Source: an uncultured Collinsella sp. (GTDB lineage Bacteria > Actinomycetota > Coriobacteriia > Coriobacteriales > Coriobacteriaceae). Taken from it: DNA of 23,811 bases. The notes under the pieces were generated by a model that saw only the letters and a list, made by a program, of their open reading frames with translations, ran no database searches and was not told the DNA's origin. The stretch spans positions 1-23,811 of the forward strand of contig UQIL01000028.1 of assembly GCA_900541025.1 (NCBI GenBank). The letters run 5' to 3'. Made by a program: the position numbers and the translations under genes. Shown here piece after piece: positions 14,370-22,381 of the stretch (its first letter is position 1; every line of letters starts with the position of its first letter).

Positions 14370-14996
14370 GTGCTTGCCGTTGGCGGAGGCGGCGCCGTTG
14401 ACGTGGTCGCGGGCATAGACCACGCCGTGCACGATCGCCAAGCCGGCGGCGTCGGCGGCTTGGGCGCAGGTGTCCTGGAAATCCTCGGCCTCGCGGGCGC
14501 GCAGCTGCTTGAGCACGTAGTCAGCGACTGCCATCTTGCCGGGAGGGTTGCCGATGCCGGTGCGGATGCGGCTAAAGTCGCGACTGCCCATCTTGTCGAT
14601 GATGGAGCGCAGGCCGTTGTGGCCGGCATGGCCGCCGCCCACCTTGACGCGCACATCGCCGGCGGGAATATCGAGCTCGTCGTGGATTACGAGCAGCTCC
14701 TCGGCCTTGATTTTGTACTCGCGGCAGAGCTTGGAGATGGGACCGCCCGAGGTGTTCATGTACGATTGCGGCTTGACCAGCACGATCTGGCGCTTGCCGC
14801 CTTCTTCCTCGGGGTCGTTGATGTTGATGAGCGCGACCTCGGCACCGGCCTGGTTTTTCCAGTACGTGACGCCGGCCTGACGGGCCAGCTCATCGATCGC
14901 CTTAAAGCCGGCGTTGTGACGGGTCTCGGCATATTCCTCGCCAGGGTTGCCAAGTCCGGCAACCATGCGAATCTTGAGCGGCTGTGCAGCTGCCAT
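14367..14996 (-). CDS. pth: Peptidyl-tRNA hydrolase
   Basis: Pth releases peptides from peptidyl-tRNA that has dropped off the ribosome. The 209-residue protein shows GLGNPGEEYAETRHNAGF (14-31) with catalytic His27, PQSYMNTSGG, VIHDELDIPAG with the conserved Asp, and GGGHAGHNGLRSI. Length is near the family norm. ATG 14996 has GGAGGAC six bases upstream. It is the third gene of the glmU-prs-pth order familiar from Firmicutes (where ctc often lies between prs and pth). Here a large palindrome fills the prs-pth gap, so pth may have its own promoter. Confidence 0.96.
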   Translation of the reverse strand: MAAAQPLKIRMVAGLGNPGEEYAETRHNAGFKAIDELARQAGVTYWKNQAGAEVALININDPEEEGGKRQIVLVKPQSYMNTSGGPISKLCREYKIKAEELLVIHDELDIPAGDVRVKVGGGHAGHNGLRSIIDKMGSRDFSRIRTGIGNPPGKMAVADYVLKQLRAREAEDFQDTCAQAADAAGLAIVHGVVYARDHVNGAASANGKH

Positions 14997-15111
14997 GTTT
15001 GTCCTCCGTTACATAAAATAGTTCAATCAACGACAAAGGCTACCACGCCCGCCGAAGGCGAGGAAAGGTTGCAGCAAAGTCATTTCAGAAAACAGCTGCC
15101 CCGAGACAGCA

Positions 15112-15216
15112 GGAAACCCCGGGCACGCCGGGAGGGGTTATCAAAGCGAACATCCCGCAGCCGCAAAGCGGCGAGGACGTTCGCGTGATAACCCCGCAGG
15201 CGTGCCCGGGGTTTCC
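15112..15216. repeat. 105-nt multi-segment palindrome between prs and pth
   Basis: Nested perfect arms run inward: 15112-15129 with 15199-15216 (18 bp), 15134-15143 with 15186-15195 (10 bp), 15146-15151 with 15179-15184 (6 bp), and a central GCCGC-AAA-GCGGC (15160-15172). Only small asymmetric loops interrupt them. It starts 24 bases beyond the prs stop codon. It lacks the GGGACAG core and has no flanking U-run on the minus strand, so it is distinct from both the other palindromes and a simple terminator. Confidence 0.85.
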
Positions 15217-15239
15217 GGAGGGATGCGAGGGTCGAGCGA

Positions 15240-16226
15240 CTACAGCGCGAAGTCGCCGCCGACGAGCGTGGAGACGGGCTCCTCGTGGTAAACGGCGGAG
15301 ATGGCCTGAGCGAACTCCTCGGCGACCGAGATGGTCTTGATCTTGCCGCCGACCTCGACGGGAATGGCGTCGGTGACGACGCACTCGACGATCGGGGCGT
15401 CGTTCAGGCGCTCGATGGCCGGACCGGAGAAGATGCCGTGGGTGGCGCAGACGTAGATGTCGCCAGCGCCCATAGCCTTGAGCTCCTTGACGTTGGCGCA
15501 CAGGGTGCCAGCGGTGTCGATCATGTCGTCGTTGATGACGCAGGTCTTGCCCTTGATGTCACCGATGATGCCCATGACCTCGGCGGCGTTGTGGCGCGGA
15601 CGGCCCTTGTGGGCGATGGCCAGGTCGCAGCCGAGCATGTCGGACAGCTTCTTGGCGGCCTTGGCACGACCCACGTCGGGGGAGACGACAACCAGGTTGT
15701 CGGTGTCGAAGTGCATGTCGTTGTAGTACTGGCCAAACAGCGGCAGTGCGGACAGGTGGTTGACCGGGATATCAAAGAAGCCCTGGATCTGACCCTGGTG
15801 CAGGTCGAGGGTGATGATGCGGTCGACGCCGGCGCGCTCGAGCAGGTTGGCGACGAGGCGGGCGGTGATGGGCTCGCGCGGGCCGGCTTTGCGGTCCTGG
15901 CGGGCATAGCCGTAGTGGGTGATGACGGCGGTGATGGAGCGGGCGGATGCGCGCTTGGCAGCGTCAGTGGCGATGAGCAGCTCCATGAGCATGTCGTTGA
16001 CGTTGCCGCCGGCCACGGACTGAATCAGGAAGACGTCGGCGCCGCGGACGGTCTCGTCGTAGCGGGCGTAAATCTCACCGTTGGCGAACTGCTTTAGCGT
16101 AAGGCCCGAAAGCTCGACCCCAAGGTACTCAGCGATCTTCTGAGCGAGGGGACGGTTGGAGGAACCGGAATACACGCGGATGGACTTGCGCATATTCTCC
16201 GACTTCTCGGGATCATTAATCGGCAT
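15240..16226 (-). CDS. prs: Ribose-phosphate pyrophosphokinase (PRPP synthase, class I)
   Basis: Prs makes PRPP from ribose 5-phosphate and ATP, feeding purine, pyrimidine, histidine, tryptophan and NAD synthesis. That includes PurF, encoded earlier in this window. The 328-residue product has FANGEIYARYDETVRG (47-62), RQDRKAGPREPITA (109-122), the catalytic-loop His143 region DLHQGQIQGFF (141-151) and the PRPP loop INDDMIDTAGT (231-241). The usual loop is DTGGT or DTAGT, so it is normal. About ten extra residues precede the first beta strand. ATG 16226 has AAGGAGAAGGG upstream. It follows glmU on the same strand, separated by a terminator-like hairpin and a TACAAT box. Confidence 0.97.
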   Translation of the reverse strand: MPINDPEKSENMRKSIRVYSGSSNRPLAQKIAEYLGVELSGLTLKQFANGEIYARYDETVRGADVFLIQSVAGGNVNDMLMELLIATDAAKRASARSITAVITHYGYARQDRKAGPREPITARLVANLLERAGVDRIITLDLHQGQIQGFFDIPVNHLSALPLFGQYYNDMHFDTDNLVVVSPDVGRAKAAKKLSDMLGCDLAIAHKGRPRHNAAEVMGIIGDIKGKTCVINDDMIDTAGTLCANVKELKAMGAGDIYVCATHGIFSGPAIERLNDAPIVECVVTDAIPVEVGGKIKTISVAEEFAQAISAVYHEEPVSTLVGGDFAL

Positions 16227-16272
16227 TACCCTTCTCCTTTATACATCGAATGCCATATAGATGCCTTTTTGC

Positions 16273-16278
16273 ATTGTA
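16273..16278 (-). promoter_or_regulatory. Candidate -10 box (TACAAT) for prs
   Basis: The minus strand reads TACAAT about 47 nt before the prs start codon. The region 17 nt upstream shows no clear TTGACA-like box. Together with the glmU terminator it suggests prs can be transcribed independently. Confidence 0.4.
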
Positions 16279-16369
16279 ACCGTGCGGCGGGGTTAATCGG
16301 GTCTTGATAACGTCTTTACCGTCAACGGACACGAACCGACCACTCATCCGGTCGCGCAGGTCACGATAG

Positions 16370-16403
16370 AAAAAGGAGCCGTCCCCATGGAACAGCTCCT
16401 TTT
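16370..16403 (-). terminator. Rho-independent terminator after glmU
   Basis: On the minus strand AAAAGGAGC (16403-16395) pairs with GCTCCTTTT (16379-16371) around a 15-nt loop, and the transcript ends in a T-run at 16374-16370. It lies 16 bases after the glmU stop codon. Confidence 0.75.
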
Positions 16404-16418
16404 GTGCTTGGCGAAACG

Positions 16419-17831
16419 TTATGCCTCGTCGTCCTCGTGCAGACGGCGGCGATAATCGGCGGCCCAGCCCTCAATATTTACCTGACGGGCGCGGCCCAGA
16501 CCGAGTGCGTCGGCCGGGACCGGCTCGGTGATGACGGAGCCGGCGGCCACGAGCGCACCGTCGCCGATCTGGGCGGGCGCGACCATCATGGTGTCGGAAC
16601 CGATGAAGGCGTCGTTGCCGATGACGGTCTTGTGCTTGTGGACGCCGTCGTAGTTGCAGGTGATGGAGCCCGCGCCCACGTTGACGCCGGAGCCCATGGT
16701 GGTGTCGCCGATGTAGGACAGGTGAGGCACCTTGGAACCCTCGCCGATCGTGGACTTCTTGATCTCCACGTGCGTACCGGCCTTGGAGCCGTCGAGCATG
16801 TGGGTGCCCGGGCGCAGGTAGGCGCGCGGGCCGCAGTCGACGCCGTTCTCGATGACGGCTTCGATGGCGATGGTCTCATCGATGATGCAGCCACTGCCGA
16901 CGGTGGTGTCGGTGAGGCGGCTGTTGGGGCCGAGCTGGCACTCCTCGCCCACGGTGACGTGGCCGATCAGGTGCGTCTGCGGCCACACGACGGTGTCGCG
17001 GCCGATGACGGCGTCGGGGCCGATCCAGGCCTGCGTGGGGTCGATGAAGGTAACGCCCTCGGCCATCCAGTGCTCGTTGATGCGGTCGCGCGCGATGGCG
17101 GTGAGCTGCGCGAGCTGGATGCGGCTGTTGACGCCCAGGCCGTCGCGGTAGTCGTCGCAGTGGAAGATGGAGACCGCCTGGCCGTGACCCTTGAGGATTT
17201 CGAGCATGTCGGGCAGGTAGTACTCGGACTGGGCGTTGTCGTTGCCGATCTCGTTAATGTGGGCGGCGAGCTGTGCGCCGTCGAAGGCGTAGCAGCCGGC
17301 GTTGCACTCCAGCAGCGTGGTGGCCTGCTCAGCCGTGCAGTCCTTCTGCTCGATGATGCGCTCGATCTGGCCGTCGGCGCCCAGCTCGATGCGGCCGTAG
17401 CCAAAGGGGTCGGGCGGGGTCATGGTCATGACGGTGCAGGCGAGCTCGCCGGTGGCGACGGTCTGCGCGAACTTGGCGACGGTGTCGGCGGTGATGAGCG
17501 GCAGGTCGCCGTTGAGCACGACAACGGGACCATCGGCGATGCCGCAGGCCTCGAGCGCGACCTTCACGGCGTGGCCGGTGCCCAGGCGCTCGGTCTGCTC
17601 GACGCACTCGACCTTGGTGGCGCTGTTGGCGTAGGCGCCGTCGATGAGGGCGCGCATCTCGTCGGCGTGGCTGCCGATGACGACCACGACACGGCTGCAG
17701 CCGGCCTTGATGGTGGCGTCGACGATCCACTGAACCATGGGCTTGCCCAGGATCTTGTGCGAAACCTTGCAGTGGTTCGACTTCATGCGGGTGCCCTCGC
17801 CGGCAGCGAGGATTATTGCGGTTGCGTCCAT
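16419..17831 (-). CDS. glmU: Bifunctional UDP-N-acetylglucosamine pyrophosphorylase / glucosamine-1-phosphate N-acetyltransferase
   Basis: GlmU makes UDP-GlcNAc, the precursor of peptidoglycan, by acetylating glucosamine-1-phosphate and then uridylating it. The 470-residue protein starts with the nucleotidyltransferase motif LAAGEGTRM (8-16) and has LNGDLPLI (usually GDVPL or GDxPL). Its C-terminal half is a left-handed beta-helix with hexapeptide repeats, including GAGSITCNYDGVHKHKT, the acetyltransferase active region. ATG 17831 has GGAGATCAC just upstream. A longer frame reaching 18068 is ignored because it has no ribosome site and runs into the divergent gene's 5' region. It heads the glmU-prs-pth series. 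Confidence 0.96.
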   Translation of the reverse strand: MDATAIILAAGEGTRMKSNHCKVSHKILGKPMVQWIVDATIKAGCSRVVVVIGSHADEMRALIDGAYANSATKVECVEQTERLGTGHAVKVALEACGIADGPVVVLNGDLPLITADTVAKFAQTVATGELACTVMTMTPPDPFGYGRIELGADGQIERIIEQKDCTAEQATTLLECNAGCYAFDGAQLAAHINEIGNDNAQSEYYLPDMLEILKGHGQAVSIFHCDDYRDGLGVNSRIQLAQLTAIARDRINEHWMAEGVTFIDPTQAWIGPDAVIGRDTVVWPQTHLIGHVTVGEECQLGPNSRLTDTTVGSGCIIDETIAIEAVIENGVDCGPRAYLRPGTHMLDGSKAGTHVEIKKSTIGEGSKVPHLSYIGDTTMGSGVNVGAGSITCNYDGVHKHKTVIGNDAFIGSDTMMVAPAQIGDGALVAAGSVITEPVPADALGLGRARQVNIEGWAADYRRRLHEDDEA

Positions 17832-18030
17832 GTGATCTCCTGTTACGTTATAGAGACGTGTGTTTGGAAACGATACACGGCGCAATATGATACCGCAGGC
17901 ATATGATGAGCGCGTAACGATTGGCGCGCGGTGGCCGAGGCCTGTGCTGCCGGCGCGGTGTTTGCGCTGCTTGCGGGCGGTGTTGGCAGCGCTCCGGTGC
18001 TGGCATTTGGATGAGAGAACGGGGGTGCCC

Positions 18031-18918
18031 GTGAACAACATGCGAGAGGGTTCGGGCGCCGAGCCCATTGCGGCGTTCTCGATGTCGCATCCGGCGGTGC
18101 CGGCGCTCTATATAGTGCTGACGCTGGGGCTCACCATGTTCTCGATGCAACCGGTGCTGATCGCGCTGTCGCTTGCGGGCGGGCTGGCGTATGGATTTGC
18201 GACGCGCGGGGCTGCCCGTACGTTGGGCGCACTTCGCTGGCAGCTGCCGGTGATTTTGATCGTCGCGGTGCTCAATCCGCTGTTTAGCGCCTCGGGCTCG
18301 ACGGAGCTGTTCCGTATTGGCATGCGCGCGGTGTATCTGGAGAGCATGGTATACGGCCTGTGCATGGGCGGGCTGTTTGTGGCGAGCGTGCTGTGGTTTG
18401 AGGCGGCGGCGTCGATGCTCGAATACGACAAGGTGCTCGCGCTGCTGGGCAATGCCGCACCGGTGATTGCGCTCATGATCTCGATGTGCATGAGGCTTAT
18501 CCCGCAGTTTTTGCGCCGCGGTCGTACGGTGCTGGCGGTGCAGGATGCGATTGATGTGCCGGGCCGCGCGCCGGCCGACCCCGTACGCTCGCGCCTGCGG
18601 GCGTCGAGCGTGTTGATGGGCTGGGGCATGGAGGATTCGCTGGAGCGCGCCGACGCCATGCGCTCGCGCGGATGGGGTGCCGCGACGCGTCGTATGACGT
18701 ATGCGCGGTATCGGCTGGGGCGCGGCGATGTTGCCGCGCTGGTTGGGCTTGCGTTGTTTGGCGTGGCCACGGCGGCAGTGGCATGGACCGCGACGACGCA
18801 GTATTCGTTTTACCCTCAGCTTTCGGTGCCGGCGCCGTGGCCTGGCTATATTGTGTACGCGGCTTGGATGGTGTTGCCCTGTGTGCTGCACGCGATTGAC
18901 GAGAAGAGGTTTGGCTGA
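18031..18918 (+). CDS. ECF transporter transmembrane (T) component
   Basis: This is the energy-coupling membrane subunit of an ECF-type vitamin or metal importer. It is about 295 residues if GTG 18031 is the start. Hydrophobic spans lie around residues 22-58, 71-90, 105-130, 142-158 and 225-280. The coupling-helix motif ADAMRSRGWGA (about 207-217) is the Ala-Arg-Gly signature that contacts the ATPases. The start is uncertain: GTG 18025, GTG 18031 and ATG 18040 are in frame, and the frame is open back to 17860. GGGGG sits just before 18031. The stop overlaps the next ATG by one base (TGATG). A 199-bp divergent region separates it from glmU, and I recognised no riboswitch there. Confidence 0.85.
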   Translation: MNNMREGSGAEPIAAFSMSHPAVPALYIVLTLGLTMFSMQPVLIALSLAGGLAYGFATRGAARTLGALRWQLPVILIVAVLNPLFSASGSTELFRIGMRAVYLESMVYGLCMGGLFVASVLWFEAAASMLEYDKVLALLGNAAPVIALMISMCMRLIPQFLRRGRTVLAVQDAIDVPGRAPADPVRSRLRASSVLMGWGMEDSLERADAMRSRGWGAATRRMTYARYRLGRGDVAALVGLALFGVATAAVAWTATTQYSFYPQLSVPAPWPGYIVYAAWMVLPCVLHAIDEKRFG

Positions 18919-20561
18919 TGACCCGGTTGGATAGGGGCCCGGTGTCGGGTGCGACGTGCGGCCCGGATATGCCGGCGATTGAGGTGCGGAGCCTGAGCTT
19001 TGCCTACCCCGGGGCTGATGCTGCGGTGCTCGAGGGGCTCGACTGGTCCGTTTCCCAAGGTGCGTTTGCACTGCTTGTTGGCGGTACCGGTTCGGGCAAG
19101 TCGACGCTGCTGTCGCTGCTCAAGCCCGAGATCGCGCCGGCGGGTACGCGCTCCGGCGAACTGCTCGTGCTGGGCGAGCCCGTCGCCGACATGGACGTGC
19201 GGGCATCGGCGGAGCGCGTGGGTTATGTGTTCCAGGATCCCGAGAACCAGATCGTGTGCGAAACCGTGTGGCACGAGATGGCGTTTGGCCTGGAAAACTT
19301 GGGGCTAGCGCGCGACGAGATGCGCCGTCGCGTAGCTGAGACCAGCTATTTCTTTGGGCTGGAAGATTGGCTTCACCGCGATACTGACACGCTTTCGGGT
19401 GGTCGCAAACAGTTGCTGTCGTTGGCGGCCGTTCTGACGCTACGCCCGCGCGTGCTGCTGCTCGACGAGCCCACGTCTCAGCTCGATCCCGTTGCCGAGA
19501 AGAATTATCTGCACGCGCTGTTTCGCGTGAACCGTGAGCTGGGCTGCACGGTTGTTGTGGCGACGCATCAGCCGCGGCCGATGCTCGAGTATGCGACGTG
19601 TGCGTACCGGATTGAGGGCGGCCGCGTGCGCGAGGTGGCGGATATGGCTTCTTTGGGACGCCGAGAATCGCTGTTTTCCGATGACATGTTGGGGTGGGGT
19701 GCCATCCGATGTGCAAAAACAGGAGTATTCAGCAGGCGTGAGGACAGTTTGGGCTCTCTGGAGTCGCCCGTGGACGCATCGAGCGCGAAAAAAAGTTCGG
19801 AATTGGACAAATCGTCCGAATTTGTGGCGCAAACGTCGCTCAAGAACGGCTCGGAAGCCTTCCCGCGCACGGATGGAAGCAGAATACTCCAAAAAATGCA
19901 CGCTGGGTCGGCTACCACCCTGGCAGGGAGCTGGTTTCGCTACGATCGCGCGGGCGGTTGGGTGCTGCGCGGGCTCGATGCGTCGTTTTCGGCTGGCGCG
20001 GTGCATGCGGTTGTTGGCGGTAACGGCTGCGGCAAGTCGACAATGCTTTCGGTGCTGGCGAAGACCGCCAAGCTGCAGCGCGGCCGCATGATGCGCGGAG
20101 CGGCCTCGGCGGCGCTGCTGCCTCAGAATCCCAAAGCATTGCTGGTTGCCGAGACGGTGCGCGACGAGCTGATGGAATGGGCTTCGACCTGCGGATACGA
20201 CGAGGCCGCAGTACAGGAGCAGACAGCGCGCCTGGGCCTAGCGGGCTTGGAGGCGCGTCACCCGTACGATCTTTCGGGCGGTCAGCGCCAGCTGCTTGCG
20301 TTGGCAAAGCTGCTGTTGATTGGCCCGGAGCTGCTGCTGCTTGATGAGCCCACCAAGGGTTTGGACCTGGCCAGCCGCCGCATCATCGCTCGCGCCCTGC
20401 GTGACCATGCGAATGCCGGCGGTACCGTCATCATGGCCACGCACGACCTGGACTTCGCCGAGCAGGTTGCCGACGACATTGCCATGATGTTCGACGGCGA
20501 AATTGCCTGCATGGAGCCGCCGGCAGATTTCTTTGCCGACAACGTGTTTTATAGGGCGTGA
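18918..20561 (+). CDS. Fused double ATPase of an ECF transporter (EcfA-EcfA')
   Basis: The 547-residue protein holds two complete ABC ATPase domains, replacing the two separate ATPases of most ECF importers. Domain 1 (about 20-250) has Walker A GGTGSGKST at 55-63, Q-loop VFQDPEN at 104-110, signature LSGGR at 159-163, Walker B LLLDEP at 180-185 and His217. Domain 2 (about 335-547) has Walker A GGNGCGKST at 367-375, signature LSGGQ at 452-456, Walker B LLLLDEP at 472-478 and His509. Both sites look catalytically intact. The linker (about 262-332) is Ser/Lys/Glu-rich, low in complexity, and its DNA contains an inverted repeat (see that entry). Start ATG 18918 overlaps the EcfT stop, so translation is coupled. 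Confidence 0.93.
   Translation: MTRLDRGPVSGATCGPDMPAIEVRSLSFAYPGADAAVLEGLDWSVSQGAFALLVGGTGSGKSTLLSLLKPEIAPAGTRSGELLVLGEPVADMDVRASAERVGYVFQDPENQIVCETVWHEMAFGLENLGLARDEMRRRVAETSYFFGLEDWLHRDTDTLSGGRKQLLSLAAVLTLRPRVLLLDEPTSQLDPVAEKNYLHALFRVNRELGCTVVVATHQPRPMLEYATCAYRIEGGRVREVADMASLGRRESLFSDDMLGWGAIRCAKTGVFSRREDSLGSLESPVDASSAKKSSELDKSSEFVAQTSLKNGSEAFPRTDGSRILQKMHAGSATTLAGSWFRYDRAGGWVLRGLDASFSAGAVHAVVGGNGCGKSTMLSVLAKTAKLQRGRMMRGAASAALLPQNPKALLVAETVRDELMEWASTCGYDEAAVQEQTARLGLAGLEARHPYDLSGGQRQLLALAKLLLIGPELLLLDEPTKGLDLASRRIIARALRDHANAGGTVIMATHDLDFAEQVADDIAMMFDGEIACMEPPADFFADNVFYRA
19711..19901. repeat. Inverted repeat inside the coding linker of the fused ECF ATPase
   Basis: The left end 19711-19730 is GTGCA, an A-rich hexamer, then GGAGTATTC. 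The right end 19882-19901 is the inverse: GAATACTCC, six A, then TGCAC. Fourteen of twenty positions pair; the hexamers do not. The interior also contains paired segments such as TTCGGA/TCCGAA with GGAC/GTCC around 19795-19821. The frame stays open across it and encodes the poorly structured interdomain linker, about residues 265-328. This looks like a repeat element captured in a coding sequence. Confidence 0.65.
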
Positions 20562-20565
20562 TGGA

Positions 20566-21279
20566 ATGGCGGATTATCGCGGCTTGCGCCTGCTTGCAAA
20601 ACTGGAGATTCCGCTGCTGTTGGCGGTGCCGGCGGTAATGGCCGCGGCGTTGCTGGCAGGCGTTGAGCAGGCGGCGCTTGCCATGCTGATTGTGGTGGCG
20701 CTCGTGCTCGCGCTGTTCTTTGCGGGCTACGAGGCGTCGCGACCGGGCCTGCGCCAGATTATGCCCACGCTGGTGTTGGCGGCACTGGCCGCGGCGGGGC
20801 GCATCTTGTTCGGCCCCATTCCCGACTTTAAACCCGTGAGCGCCATCGCTATTATCGCGGGGGCGACGTTGGGTCGACGTAACGGCTTCATGGTCGGCGC
20901 GTTGGCAGCACTGACCAGCAATTTCTTTTTTGGACAGGGCATGTGGACGCCGTGGCAGATGTATGCCTGGGGTCTGGTGGGCTACGTCGGCGGTGCGCTG
21001 GCGCATGCCAGTGCGTTTGACCGTGCGGATGGAACCGTGCGCATGCCGGCGCTGATGGCGTACGGCTTTGCCTCGGGTCTGCTGTACGGCGTGGTGATCA
21101 ACGCGTACGACATTATCGGTTTTGTGCAGCCGCTTACTTGGGCGGGTGCCGTGGCGCGTCTTGCCACGGCAGTGCCGTTCGATATTACGCACGGCTTTGC
21201 GACCTGCGTGTTCTTGGCCGCCTTGTACAAGCCTTGGTGCCGTCGCATTAACCGTGTCGTCGTGAAATACGGGCTGTAA
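20566..21279 (+). CDS. ECF transporter substrate-binding (S) component
   Basis: The 237-residue membrane protein is the substrate-capturing subunit of the ECF importer. It has about six hydrophobic segments. Landmarks are PDFKPVSAIAIIAGATLG, RRNGFMVGALAAL, SNFFFGQGMWTPWQMYAWGL and GYVGGALAHA, a pattern I associate with S components sometimes annotated as CbrT-like (cobalamin-type). The substrate cannot be read from sequence alone. ATG 20566 starts five bases after the ATPase stop; the ATG at 20561 is in another frame. Gene order T, AA', S in one tight operon means this is a dedicated (group I) ECF system rather than a shared one. The gene is convergent with xth. Confidence 0.8.
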   Translation: MADYRGLRLLAKLEIPLLLAVPAVMAAALLAGVEQAALAMLIVVALVLALFFAGYEASRPGLRQIMPTLVLAALAAAGRILFGPIPDFKPVSAIAIIAGATLGRRNGFMVGALAALTSNFFFGQGMWTPWQMYAWGLVGYVGGALAHASAFDRADGTVRMPALMAYGFASGLLYGVVINAYDIIGFVQPLTWAGAVARLATAVPFDITHGFATCVFLAALYKPWCRRINRVVVKYGL

Positions 21280-21304
21280 GGCATTTCGCGTTTCCTCGCG
21301 AACT

Positions 21305-21365
21305 TGCGGTGGAATAGTTCTCGTTTTTGGCTATTTGCTGCCCAAACAGGAACTATTCCACCGCA
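21305..21365. repeat. Palindrome with 16-bp perfect arms between convergent genes
   Basis: TGCGGTGGAATAGTTC (21305-21320) and GAACTATTCCACCGCA (21350-21365) pair perfectly over 16 bp; TTTGG/CCAAA inside can extend the stem. It is in the 148-bp gap between the S component and xth. It lacks the GGGAC core and a U-run, so it is either a weak bidirectional terminator or a separate repeat family. Confidence 0.75.
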
Positions 21366-21427
21366 GCTTATAGGGGGAGAGGGGTCACATGATCTGTTTT
21401 CCTCCGTCCCCCAGGAATTACTTGGGG

Positions 21428-22246
21428 CTAGAGCTCTAGCGTGAGGGTGACGGGGCAGTGGTCACTGCCAAAGATGTCGCCGCGGATACCGGTGTCGCGT
21501 ACGTTGTCGGCGATTGCGTCGCTTACCAGGAAGTAGTCGATGCGCCAGCCTGCGTTGTTCTTGCGGGCATTAAAGCGGTAGCTCCACCAGCTGTAGACGC
21601 CCTCGACGTCGGGGTTTGCCGCGCGCCAGGTATCGGTAAACCCGGCGTTGAGCAGCTCGGTAAACTTGCCGCGTTCTTCGTCCGAAAAGCCGGCGTTGCC
21701 GCGGTTGGACTTGGGGTTCTTAAGGTCGATCTCCTCGTGTGCCACGTTAAAGTCGCCGCAAGTTACGACGGGCTTGCCGGTCTCGCGCTCAAGCGCGCTC
21801 AAAAAGCCGCGGTAGGCATCGTCCCAGGCCATGCGCACATCGATGCGCGCGAGTTCGTTTTGCGCGTTGGGCGTGTAGACATCCACAAACCAAAACTTGT
21901 CGAACTCGAGCGCACAGACGCGGCCCTCGGTTGCGGCTTGGGCGACGAGTACGGTCGCCTCGCCCTCGCCGGCGTAGGGTAGCAGCGCGTCGGCGCGCAG
22001 CACGCGCAGCGGTTCCTGGCGGCTAAAGACCGCAGTGCCCGAATAGCCTTTACGCTCGGCGTAGCTCCAGGTTTGGTGATAGCCGGGCAGGTCAATATCA
22101 ACCTGGCCTTCTTGCAGCTTGGTCTCTTGCAGCGCCAGGATATCGACGTCGAGTTCTTGCGCGATCTGGATAAAGCTCGGGTCCTTTTTGAGCACGGCGC
22201 GCAGGCCGTTGACGTTCCACGAGGCGAAAGTGTAAGTCTGAGGCAT
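21428..22246 (-). CDS. xth: Exodeoxyribonuclease III / AP endonuclease
   Basis: This base-excision-repair enzyme cuts DNA at abasic sites and has 3'-5' exonuclease activity. The 272-residue protein is a single endonuclease/exonuclease/phosphatase domain. Visible catalytic elements are SWNVNGLRA with Asn11, LALQETKLQ with Glu41, the Tyr/Ser-Gly block KGYSGTAVFSR, CGDFNVAHEEIDL with the active Asp and Asn, and GSDHCPVTL with Asp262 and His263. Length is near E. coli XthA and Bacillus ExoA; I did not separate the two subtypes. ATG 22246 follows GAAAGGACACC. It is divergent from the Sir2 gene. Confidence 0.95.
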   Translation of the reverse strand: MPQTYTFASWNVNGLRAVLKKDPSFIQIAQELDVDILALQETKLQEGQVDIDLPGYHQTWSYAERKGYSGTAVFSRQEPLRVLRADALLPYAGEGEATVLVAQAATEGRVCALEFDKFWFVDVYTPNAQNELARIDVRMAWDDAYRGFLSALERETGKPVVTCGDFNVAHEEIDLKNPKSNRGNAGFSDEERGKFTELLNAGFTDTWRAANPDVEGVYSWWSYRFNARKNNAGWRIDYFLVSDAIADNVRDTGIRGDIFGSDHCPVTLTLEL

Positions 22247-22308
22247 GGTGTCCTTTCGACGGGGTTGGCAGGCTTAAGATTAGCGCAACAGGGGCGGGGT
22301 GGGCTCCG

Positions 22309-22336
22309 CGCATGCTGACTTAAAGGACGCATGCTG
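22309..22336. repeat. Two direct CGCATGCTG copies in the xth/sir2 divergent region
   Basis: CGCATGCTG occurs at 22309-22317 and 22328-22336, 19 bp apart, each containing the self-complementary GCATGC. The spacing is close to two helical turns, which would suit a dimeric regulator, but the short length means chance is plausible. No clear promoter was identified in the 135-bp region 22247-22381. Confidence 0.3.
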
Positions 22337-22381
22337 GGACGTCGCTCAACGCTGCCCGACCAACATGGACGGAGGACAAAC

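Noticed and set aside
17931..18014. 27-codon hydrophobic frame starting at GTG 17931 between glmU and ecfT
   Set aside because: It reads like a short membrane peptide, but it has no ribosome site and overlaps the possible N-terminal extension of EcfT in another frame; GC-rich sequence readily gives Ala/Gly/Val runs.
17832..18068. Upstream extension of glmU to an ATG at 18068
   Set aside because: The extension has no ribosome site, does not resemble GlmU and runs into the 5' end of the divergent ECF gene. ATG 17831 with GGAGATC begins exactly at the family N-terminus.
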